Shown here one piece after another: positions 1 through 5,746 of a stretch of 5,746 bases of DNA. Made by a program: the position numbers and the translations under genes. Source of the stretch: an uncultured Allomuricauda sp. GTDB lineage: Bacteria; Bacteroidota; Bacteroidia; Flavobacteriales; Flavobacteriaceae. The stretch lies in NCBI GenBank assembly GCA_937911965.1, contig CALDPL010000064.1:1-5746 (forward strand). Reading direction: 5' to 3'. Every line of letters starts with the position of its first letter. The stretch's first letter is position 1. Below the pieces are notes generated by a model, which saw nothing but the letters and a program-made list of their open reading frames with translations, did not search any database and was not told where the DNA came from.

Positions 1-29
1 CCGACGCGGTGTGGAGGCCTAGTCGGCAC

Positions 30-57
30 TTGACCAGCGGAGGGCTGTCCCTATAAT
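30..57 (+). promoter_or_regulatory. sigma70-type promoter upstream of rpsM
   Basis: A TTGACC box at 30-35 and a perfect TATAAT at 52-57 are separated by 16 bases, which is close to the housekeeping sigma70 consensus of Proteobacteria. It lies about 95 bases before the rpsM start, in very GC-rich sequence where a TATAAT is conspicuous. In many Alphaproteobacteria rpsM follows adk, and a separate promoter there would make sense; this is from general knowledge and no adk sequence is visible here. Bacteroidota promoters use different boxes (about TTG and TAnnTTTG), so this promoter suits the foreign-looking left end and not the genome that follows. Confidence 0.75.
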
Positions 58-137
58 CCGCGGGTTCCTGGCGCAGCGGCGTTCTCCGGGCGTTTTCGGC
101 TCGCCTGTTTTCGGGTTTTAGTTCATTCGGTTTGTCG

Positions 138-145
138 TAAGGAGA
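138..145 (+). promoter_or_regulatory. Shine-Dalgarno site for rpsM
   Basis: TAAGGAGA lies seven bases before a GTG codon at 153 and decides that start. No other gene in the window has a comparable site: rpsK, rpoA, rplQ and eno have none, and rpsD and carA have only loose purine runs (AAAGAAG). This contrast is one of the signs that the left end comes from a different kind of genome. Confidence 0.8.
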
Positions 146-152
146 CCACGGC

Positions 153-530
153 GTGGCACGTATCGCTGGCGTCAATATCCCGACCGGTAAGCGCGTCCCC
201 ATCGCGCTGACATATATTCATGGGATCGGCCAGACCAAGGCCAAGGAGATCTGCTCGCGCGTCGGGGTTCCTGACGATCGCCGCGTGCATGAGCTGACCG
301 ACGACGAGGTCGTGCGGATCCGCGAAGCGATCGACCGCGACTTTGTGGTAGAGGGCGACCTGCGCCGCGAAGTAGCGATGAACATCAAGCGTCTGATGGA
401 CCTGGGCTGCTACCGCGGCCTACGCCACCGCAAGGGGCTGCCGGTTCGCGGTCAGCGCAGCAAAACCAATGCGCGCACCCGAAAAGGGCGTAAGAAAACA
501 GTCGCCAACAAGAAGAAAGCGACCAAATAA
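153..530 (+). CDS. rpsM: 30S ribosomal protein S13 (hybrid: alphaproteobacterial N-terminus, flavobacterial C-terminus)
   Basis: S13 sits in the head of the small subunit, contacts 16S rRNA and S19, and forms bridges to the 50S subunit. The frame is 125 residues, a normal length, starting at GTG after a good Shine-Dalgarno. The N-terminal [10 protein letters not shown], the ALTYIHGIG helix region and [20 protein letters not shown] match my memory of Alphaproteobacteria; flavobacterial S13 typically has MARIAGVDIP, TYIFGIG and a GELR motif. NART at 106-109 is also alphaproteobacterial (NSRT in flavobacteria), but the tail from residue 113, ending [10 protein letters not shown], is the standard flavobacterial ending. 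Codon use changes at the same place. The upstream flank lacks rpmJ, which precedes rpsM in Bacteroidota. The gene identity is certain, but the frame as written probably does not exist in one organism. Confidence 0.93.
   Translation: MARIAGVNIPTGKRVPIALTYIHGIGQTKAKEICSRVGVPDDRRVHELTDDEVVRIREAIDRDFVVEGDLRREVAMNIKRLMDLGCYRGLRHRKGLPVRGQRSKTNARTRKGRKKTVANKKKATK
458..492. other. probable chimeric junction inside rpsM
   Basis: GC content is about 64% over bases 1-480 and about 45% over 481-720. Upstream codons are strongly G/C-ending (CGC, GCG, CTG); downstream the frame becomes A-rich. The protein changes from an alphaproteobacterial to a flavobacterial sequence between residues about 107 and 113. 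The join falls in the TRKG motif, which is nearly invariant across bacteria, so two genomes can share a short identical stretch there. The exact base cannot be set from one sequence. Confidence 0.8.
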
Positions 531-542
531 TACGTAGGCACA

Positions 543-935
543 ATGGCAAAGGCAAGTACCAAAACAGCGAAAAAGCGCAAAGTAGTGGTGGAGTCCACCG
601 GAGAGGCGCATGTTGTTGCTTCTTTCAACAATATCATTATATCCCTTACCAACAAAAAAGGAGATGTGATCTCTTGGTCCTCTGCCGGAAAAATGGGATT
701 CCGGGGGTCAAAGAAAAACACGCCCTATGCTGCCCAGGTGGCCGCAGAGGATTGTTCAAAGGTGGCCCACGAGGCTGGATTGAGGAAAGTAAAGGTCTAT
801 GTCAAAGGACCGGGGAATGGTCGGGAATCCGCCATTCGTACCCTGCACAATTCGGGGATCGAGGTGACCGAGATCATCGATGTCACCCCACTTCCGCACA
901 ACGGTTGTAGGCCTCCCAAGAGAAGAAGAGTTTAA
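543..935 (+). CDS. rpsK: 30S ribosomal protein S11
   Basis: S11 binds 16S rRNA on the platform of the small subunit, near S7 and the mRNA exit path. The product is 130 residues, about the family length. Visible signatures are the [19 protein letters not shown] stretch, the [12 protein letters not shown] motif and the C-terminal ending [12 protein letters not shown]. The long lysine-rich N-terminus and the exact wording of these blocks resemble flavobacterial S11. It begins 12 bases after the rpsM stop, with no Shine-Dalgarno, as is usual in Bacteroidota, and is probably co-transcribed with the genes that follow. This is the first gene lying wholly in the middle genome. Confidence 0.97.
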   Translation: MAKASTKTAKKRKVVVESTGEAHVVASFNNIIISLTNKKGDVISWSSAGKMGFRGSKKNTPYAAQVAAEDCSKVAHEAGLRKVKVYVKGPGNGRESAIRTLHNSGIEVTEIIDVTPLPHNGCRPPKRRRV

Positions 936-972
936 TCAAGTTCAATAACACGGCCCAAAAAGGGTCTTCACC

Positions 973-1026
973 AAAGGCGCAATATCGATTATCGAAGGAT
1001 AAGCCTTAATTCATAATCGCGCTTTT
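973..1026 (+). ncRNA. folded spacer before rpsD, candidate S4 leader
   Basis: The 104-base rpsK-rpsD spacer contains a long nested inverted repeat. AAAGGCG (973-979) pairs with CGCTTTT (1020-1026), with one G-U; after a six-base bulge (980-985), CGATTAT (986-992) pairs perfectly with ATAATCG (1013-1019); inside, AAGG (995-998) pairs with CCTT (1004-1007) around a five-base loop. That is about 18 pairs ending 13 bases before the rpsD start, with a short T run (1023-1027) at its 3' edge. S4 represses its own operon through mRNA structures in several phyla, and I recall S4 leader families proposed for Flavobacteria. Whether this matches one is not verified. It could instead act as an attenuator. 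Confidence 0.55.
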
Positions 1027-1039
1027 TAATTTAAAGAAG

Positions 1040-1645
1040 ATGGCAAGATACACAGGACCAAAAACAAAGATCGCCCGAAAGTTTGGAGAGACGATTTTCG
1101 GGGAGGACAAATCCTTCGAAAAGAAGAATTACCCTCCGGGCCAACACGGGAACAACAGACGCCGCGGCAAAAAATCGGAATATGCAATCCAGTTGACGGA
1201 GAAGCAAAAGGCCAAGTATACCTATGGTATCTTGGAACGACAGTTCCGCAACCTCTTTACCGAGGCCAAGAGAAAGGAAGGGGTCACCGGGGAGGTGCTT
1301 CTGCAATTGTGTGAATCCCGTTTGGACAACGTGGTGTACAGAATGGGCATATCACCCTCGAGAAGCGGAGCACGCCAATTGGTATCCCACCGTCACATAA
1401 CCGTGAACGGGGAGGTGGTCAATATCCCCTCCTACAAATTGAAGGCCGGCGATGTTGTCGGAGTAAGGGAAAAGTCCAAATCCATTGAATCCATTCAGGA
1501 TTCATTGGCATCCAATAGTTCCGTCTACGAATGGATCAGTTGGAATTCCGAAAAGAAGGAAGGGACCTTTGTCAGTGTTCCTGAACGAATCCAGATTCCA
1601 GAAAACATCAAGGAGCAACTGATCGTCGAATTATACTCTAAATAA
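1040..1645 (+). CDS. rpsD: 30S ribosomal protein S4
   Basis: S4 is a primary binder that nucleates assembly of the 30S body and affects decoding fidelity. The product is 201 residues, the normal length. The N-terminal part runs from [17 protein letters not shown] through the YPPGQHG motif and lacks the four-cysteine zinc site, so this is the zinc-free form. The S4 RNA-binding domain lies at about residues 94-160, with the signature around [31 protein letters not shown] and the lysine-rich KAGDVV segment. Its position between rpsK and rpoA is normal in Bacteroidota, whereas Alphaproteobacteria usually keep rpsD elsewhere; this separates the middle block from the left end. ATG start, only a loose AAAGAAG upstream. 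Expression may be controlled by the structured spacer before it. Confidence 0.97.
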   Translation: MARYTGPKTKIARKFGETIFGEDKSFEKKNYPPGQHGNNRRRGKKSEYAIQLTEKQKAKYTYGILERQFRNLFTEAKRKEGVTGEVLLQLCESRLDNVVYRMGISPSRSGARQLVSHRHITVNGEVVNIPSYKLKAGDVVGVREKSKSIESIQDSLASNSSVYEWISWNSEKKEGTFVSVPERIQIPENIKEQLIVELYSK

Positions 1646-1663
1646 ATTCACATTATTCCGATT

Positions 1664-2656
1664 ATGGCATTACTTAATTTTCAGAAGCCTGATAAAGTTA
1701 TAATGGTAAATTCCACCGATTTCGAAGGGAAATTTGAATTCCGCCCTTTGGAACCTGGCTATGGATTGACTGTTGGGAATGCGCTGAGAAGGGTCTTGCT
1801 TTCCTCTTTGGAAGGTTTTGCGATCACTTCTGTGCGTATAGACGGAGTTGAACATGAATTTTCAGTGGTTCCCGGGGTTGTTGAGGATGTCACTGAAATC
1901 ATCCTTAACCTGAAACAATTGAGGTTCAAAAGGCAGATTGAGGATGTCGAGAGCGAAACCGTTTCCATTTCCGTCAGCGGAAAGGAACAATTGACCGCAG
2001 GGGACTTCCAAAAGTTCATTTCGGGATATCAGGTACTCAACCCGGATTTGGTGATCTGTAATATGGATCCCAAGGTGAGCATCAATCTGGAAATTGTCAT
2101 TGAAAAAGGCCGTGGCTATGTACCTGCCGAGGAGAACAAGAAATCCAATGCTCCTTTGGGAAGCATTGCGGTGGATTCTGTGTTCACCCCGGTCAAGAAC
2201 GTAAAATACAGCATTGAAAACTTCAGGGTAGAGCAAAAGACCGATTACGAAAAATTGATCTTTGAAATCATCACCGATGGTTCCATACATCCGAAGGAAG
2301 CCTTGACCGAAGCGGCAAAAGTCTTGATTCACCACTTCATGTTGTTCTCGGACGAGCGCATAACCTTGGAGGCCGATGAGATCGCCCAAACCGAGACCTA
2401 CGATGAGGAGTCGTTGCACATGCGTCAACTCTTGAAGACCAAGTTGGTTGATTTGGACCTTTCCGTAAGGGCATTGAACTGCCTAAAGGCCGCCGAGGTG
2501 GATTCCTTGGGAGACTTGGTTTCCTACAACAAGAACGATTTGATGAAGTTCAGGAACTTCGGAAAAAAATCATTGACCGAACTCGAAGAATTGGTGATCA
2601 ACAAAGGCCTCCAATTTGGAATGGATTTGGGCAAATACAAACTGGATAAGGATTAA
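1664..2656 (+). CDS. rpoA: DNA-directed RNA polymerase subunit alpha
   Basis: The alpha subunit dimerises to start assembly of RNA polymerase and contacts upstream promoter DNA and activators. The product is 330 residues, the family length. The N-terminal domain (about 1-235) shows [22 protein letters not shown], the dimer and assembly segment, with the arginine pair at 42-43. An acidic linker ([12 protein letters not shown]) leads to the C-terminal domain (about 255-325), with the helix-hairpin-helix region [10 protein letters not shown], whose Arg269 corresponds to the DNA-contacting Arg265 of E. coli, and the RNFGKKSL motif. It starts 18 bases after rpsD with no Shine-Dalgarno. The sequence is typically flavobacterial. 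Its first 60 or so codons are somewhat richer in A and T than the rest, which I read as ordinary variation. Confidence 0.98.
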   Translation: MALLNFQKPDKVIMVNSTDFEGKFEFRPLEPGYGLTVGNALRRVLLSSLEGFAITSVRIDGVEHEFSVVPGVVEDVTEIILNLKQLRFKRQIEDVESETVSISVSGKEQLTAGDFQKFISGYQVLNPDLVICNMDPKVSINLEIVIEKGRGYVPAEENKKSNAPLGSIAVDSVFTPVKNVKYSIENFRVEQKTDYEKLIFEIITDGSIHPKEALTEAAKVLIHHFMLFSDERITLEADEIAQTETYDEESLHMRQLLKTKLVDLDLSVRALNCLKAAEVDSLGDLVSYNKNDLMKFRNFGKKSLTELEELVINKGLQFGMDLGKYKLDKD

Positions 2657-2663
2657 TTAATCA

Positions 2664-2709
2664 TATTTTGCTCTCCTGACCCTCCAAGTCGGGATTTGGC
2701 AGCAAGATG
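2664..2709 (+). ncRNA. folded spacer before rplQ, candidate leader element
   Basis: Most of the 66-base rpoA-rplQ spacer can fold into one bulged hairpin. The outer arm TATTTTGCT (2664-2672) pairs with AGCAAGATG (2701-2709), with two G-U pairs. The inner arm TCCTGAC (2674-2680) pairs with GTCGGGA (2688-2694), with one G-U. The loop is CCTCCAA and there is a six-base 3' bulge (TTTGGC, 2695-2700). The 3' arm ends 13 bases before the rplQ start, the same distance as the rpsD element. There is no T run after it, so it is not a terminator. A role in L17 regulation or RNA processing is inference. Confidence 0.45.
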
Positions 2710-2722
2710 ATAAACCATAACA

Positions 2723-3223
2723 ATGAGACACGGAAAGAAATTCAATCACTTGGGAAGGACCTCGGCCCACAGAAAGGCCATGTTGGCCAATATGGCCTGT
2801 TCCCTTATAGAGCATAAAAGGATAAACACCACGGTTGCCAAGGCCAAGGCCCTTAAGCTGTTCGTGGAACCTTTGATCACCAAATCAAAAACGGAAAACA
2901 ACCAGACCTCTGAAAAAGGCACACACAACAGAAGGGTGGTGTTCAGCAACCTTAGGAACAAGGATGCGGTGACCGAACTTTTTGGGACTGTGGCCGAAAA
3001 GGTGGGCAATAGGCCCGGGGGTTATACCCGGATCATCAAATTGGGCAACCGCCTTGGTGACAATGCGGACATGGCCATGATCGAATTGGTCGACTTCAAT
3101 GAATTGTACAACGCGGGCAAACCTGCCAAGAAATCCACTCGAAGAAGTAGAAGAGGGGGTGGAAAGAAAGGTGATGTGGTCCCTGTGGCCGCCGACACCA
3201 AAACCGACGATTCCGAAGAATAG
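2723..3223 (+). CDS. rplQ: 50S ribosomal protein L17 with C-terminal extension
   Basis: L17 lies at the base of the 50S subunit around the exit of the peptide tunnel. The conserved core (about 1-127) starts [20 protein letters not shown], continues through the [13 protein letters not shown] segment, and ends near [10 protein letters not shown] tail of about 40 residues follows: a basic stretch rich in Lys, Arg and Gly, then an acidic end (DTKTDDSEE). The total of 166 residues exceeds the roughly 120-130 of many bacteria but is common in Bacteroidota as far as I recall. It is the last gene of the ribosomal operon, 66 bases after rpoA and about 30 bases before a strong terminator. No Shine-Dalgarno precedes the ATG. 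Confidence 0.97.
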   Translation: MRHGKKFNHLGRTSAHRKAMLANMACSLIEHKRINTTVAKAKALKLFVEPLITKSKTENNQTSEKGTHNRRVVFSNLRNKDAVTELFGTVAEKVGNRPGGYTRIIKLGNRLGDNADMAMIELVDFNELYNAGKPAKKSTRRSRRGGGKKGDVVPVAADTKTDDSEE

Positions 3224-3252
3224 AAAACATGGATTCGAGTTTGATAACAATA

Positions 3253-3286
3253 AAAAAAAGGATAAGTGGAAGCTTATCCTTTTTTT
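3253..3286. terminator. strong symmetric intrinsic terminator between rplQ and carA
   Basis: GGATAAG (3260-3266) pairs perfectly with CTTATCC (3273-3279) around the six-base loop TGGAAG. Eight A bases come before the stem and seven T bases follow, so the stem can extend to 14 pairs. A further T run follows at 3291-3296. The A tract makes it able to act on either strand. It ends the ribosomal-protein/rpoA operon and separates it from carA, which must then have its own promoter or depend on read-through. Confidence 0.92.
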
Positions 3287-3320
3287 ATGTTTTTTTGCAG
3301 TTGGGAAATAAAGAAGCAGC

Positions 3321-4433
3321 ATGAAGTATCAAAAAAAGAAAGACGCATTGATTTTGTTGGCCGATGGCACCATTTTCCACGGAAAGGCCGTCGGGGACAA
3401 AGAGGGCACTGCCATGGGAGAGGTCTGTTTCAATACCGGAATGACCGGTTATCAGGAAATCTTTACGGATCCCTCGTACTTCGGTCAATTGATGGTGGCC
3501 ACCAATGCCCATATCGGGAATTACGGAACCCGGGAAGATGAAGTGGAGTCCGACAAGGTCAAGATTGCAGGCCTTATCTGTAAGAATTTCAGTTATCACT
3601 ATTCCAGGCCAAAGGCCCAGATGTCCTTATTGGAGTTTATGGACAAGAACGACCTCTTTGCCATTTCGGATGTGGATACCCGGGCCCTGGTGGGCCATAT
3701 CCGGGACCACGGGGCCATGAATGCCCTGATAACCACCCGGGTCGATCAAATCGATGAGCTCAAAGAGGAATTGAAACAACTGCCCAGCATGGATGGTCTG
3801 GAACTGGCTTCCAAAGTTTCCACAAAGGAGCCCTATTATTTTGGGGATGAACATGCAGAAATCAGGATTTCCGCCCTGGACATAGGGATCAAAAGAAACA
3901 TTCTCAGAAATATGGCCCAACGGGGCGCCTACATCAAGGTTTTCCCCTACAACGCTCCCTATTCGGAGATGGAGGCCTGGAAACCGGATGGATTCTTTAT
4001 CTCCAATGGCCCTGGGGATCCCCAACCCTTGACCAATGCCATCGAAGTCACCAAGCAAATCATAAAATCCGGTAAACCCATGTTCGGCATCTGTTTGGGC
4101 CATCAGGTCCTGGCCCTTGCCAATGGGGTTTCCACCTATAAGATGCACAACGGGCACAGGGGCATCAACCATCCCATCCTCAATGTGATGACGGGAAAGG
4201 GGGAGATCACCTCCCAAAATCATGGGTTTGCGGTCAATAAGGAAGAGGCTGAGGCCCATCCGGAATTCGAGATCACCCATACCCATCTAAACGACGGTAC
4301 GGTGGCAGGATTACGCATGAAGGACAGGGACATCTTTTCGGTGCAATACCACCCTGAGGCCAGTCCGGGACCCCATGATGCCCACTACCTTTTCGATCAG
4401 TTCTTTGATATGGTCAAGGCGAACAAAAACTAA
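3321..4433 (+). CDS. carA: carbamoyl-phosphate synthase small (glutaminase) subunit
   Basis: CarA hydrolyses glutamine and passes ammonia to CarB, which makes carbamoyl phosphate for arginine and pyrimidine synthesis in the cytoplasm. The product is 370 residues, a usual length. The CPSase small-chain N-terminal domain (about 8-140) contains the GEVCFNTGMTGYQEI and DPSYFGQ motifs. The class I glutamine amidotransferase domain (about 185-365) has the SNGPGDP oxyanion region, the nucleophile elbow GICLGHQ with Cys258, and the His344/Glu346 pair in QYHPEA, so the catalytic triad is complete. carB is not adjacent in this window. The gene lies between the ribosomal terminator and eno, an order I associate with Flavobacteriaceae. 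The ATG at 3321 follows a weak AAAGAAG, and I found no convincing promoter in the 34 bases after the terminator. Confidence 0.97.
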   Translation: MKYQKKKDALILLADGTIFHGKAVGDKEGTAMGEVCFNTGMTGYQEIFTDPSYFGQLMVATNAHIGNYGTREDEVESDKVKIAGLICKNFSYHYSRPKAQMSLLEFMDKNDLFAISDVDTRALVGHIRDHGAMNALITTRVDQIDELKEELKQLPSMDGLELASKVSTKEPYYFGDEHAEIRISALDIGIKRNILRNMAQRGAYIKVFPYNAPYSEMEAWKPDGFFISNGPGDPQPLTNAIEVTKQIIKSGKPMFGICLGHQVLALANGVSTYKMHNGHRGINHPILNVMTGKGEITSQNHGFAVNKEEAEAHPEFEITHTHLNDGTVAGLRMKDRDIFSVQYHPEASPGPHDAHYLFDQFFDMVKANKN

Positions 4434-4451
4434 ATCGATATAGTTCATTTT

Positions 4452-4477
4452 TTCGGAATTCAAGGGGACATTCCGAA
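4452..4477 (+). repeat. 8-bp inverted repeat after carA
   Basis: TTCGGAAT (4452-4459) and ATTCCGAA (4470-4477) are perfect complements around a ten-base loop. It lies about 20 bases after the carA stop. No T run follows on either strand, so it is at best a weak terminator; it could be an RNA-stabilising hairpin at the end of carA or a protein-binding site. The function is unknown. Confidence 0.5.
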
Positions 4478-4490
4478 TCAAATCATAGGA

Positions 4491-4517
4491 TTGGAAGGCC
4501 ACCCTTTCGTATCTTAG
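4491..4517 (+). promoter_or_regulatory. possible Bacteroidota-type promoter for eno
   Basis: TATCTTAG at 4510-4517 differs at one position from the Bacteroidota -7 box TAnnTTTG. A TTG at 4491-4493 lies 16 bases upstream, slightly short of the usual spacing of about 17-20. The site is 34 bases before the eno start and the flank is A/T-rich downstream. The match is reasonable but rests on short motifs. Confidence 0.45.
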
Positions 4518-4539
4518 CCCTTTAGACCACAACATTTAA

Positions 4540-5746
<1,207 letters not shown>

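Noticed and set aside
1..33. Possible end of an upstream gene (stops at 20-22 and 31-33 in two frames)
   Set aside because: Seven to ten codons are too few to assign; an adk or secY tail would be expected in Alphaproteobacteria but cannot be shown.
153..530. Horizontal transfer of rpsM as the favoured explanation for the hybrid
   Set aside because: The switch lies inside the gene within a few codons of a near-invariant motif and carries along the upstream promoter region, and a second break exists at the other end; a chimeric assembly explains all of this more simply.
1664..1860. A/T-richer codons at the start of rpoA as a further junction
   Set aside because: The shift is mild and gradual, the protein stays flavobacterial throughout, and low GC near a start codon is common.
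1862..2428. 188-codon minus-strand frame opposite rpoA
   Set aside because: It lies entirely within the conserved rpoA gene, without its own start signals or recognisable motifs.
2681..2699. Pseudoknot between the rplQ-leader loop (CCAA) and bulge (TTGG)
   Set aside because: Only one base would be left to span a seven-pair helix, so it cannot form together with the inner stem; it is only an alternative fold.
3627..4286. 219-codon minus-strand frame opposite carA
   Set aside because: It is a shadow of the carA reading frame; no domain is recognisable in it.

Overview
The window holds the 3' end of the alpha ribosomal-protein/RNA polymerase operon, followed by carA and most of eno, all on the plus strand: rpsM (S13), rpsK (S11), rpsD (S4), rpoA, rplQ (L17), a strong terminator, carA, and eno running off the right edge. 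The order rpsK-rpsD-rpoA-rplQ, then carA and eno, together with protein features such as the S11, S4 and RpoA sequences and the absence of Shine-Dalgarno sites, points to Bacteroidota, most probably Flavobacteriaceae with a fairly high GC content (about 56% in the first 720 bases of eno).

The two ends do not fit that genome. Bases 1 to about 480 are about 64% GC. They carry a textbook sigma70 promoter, a strong Shine-Dalgarno, a GTG start and an S13 N-terminus of alphaproteobacterial type. The last 13 or so residues of the same S13 frame are of flavobacterial type, and the composition drops to about 45% GC at that point. At the right end, eno changes abruptly from about 56% GC to about 39% GC near base 5300-5350, with a complete change of codon preference but no frame break. 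The simplest reading is a contig joined from up to three genomes inside highly conserved genes, that is, a metagenomic assembly chimera. Natural recombination is possible but less likely.

Layout: 1-152, foreign-looking leader with promoter and ribosome binding site; 153-530, hybrid rpsM; 543-3223, the flavobacterial block rpsK, rpsD, rpoA and rplQ, with two structured spacers (before rpsD and before rplQ) that look like ribosomal-protein leader elements; 3253-3286, symmetric intrinsic terminator; 3321-4433, carA; 4434-4551, spacer with a hairpin and a probable Bacteroidota-type promoter; 4552-5746, eno lacking roughly its last 30 codons.

Functionally this is core housekeeping: small-subunit assembly (S13, S11, S4), transcription (RpoA), the large subunit (L17), entry to arginine and pyrimidine synthesis (CarA), and glycolysis/gluconeogenesis (enolase). 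I see no mobile element, CRISPR array, defence system or unknown protein family. The points worth a second look are the two composition junctions and the two folded spacers.
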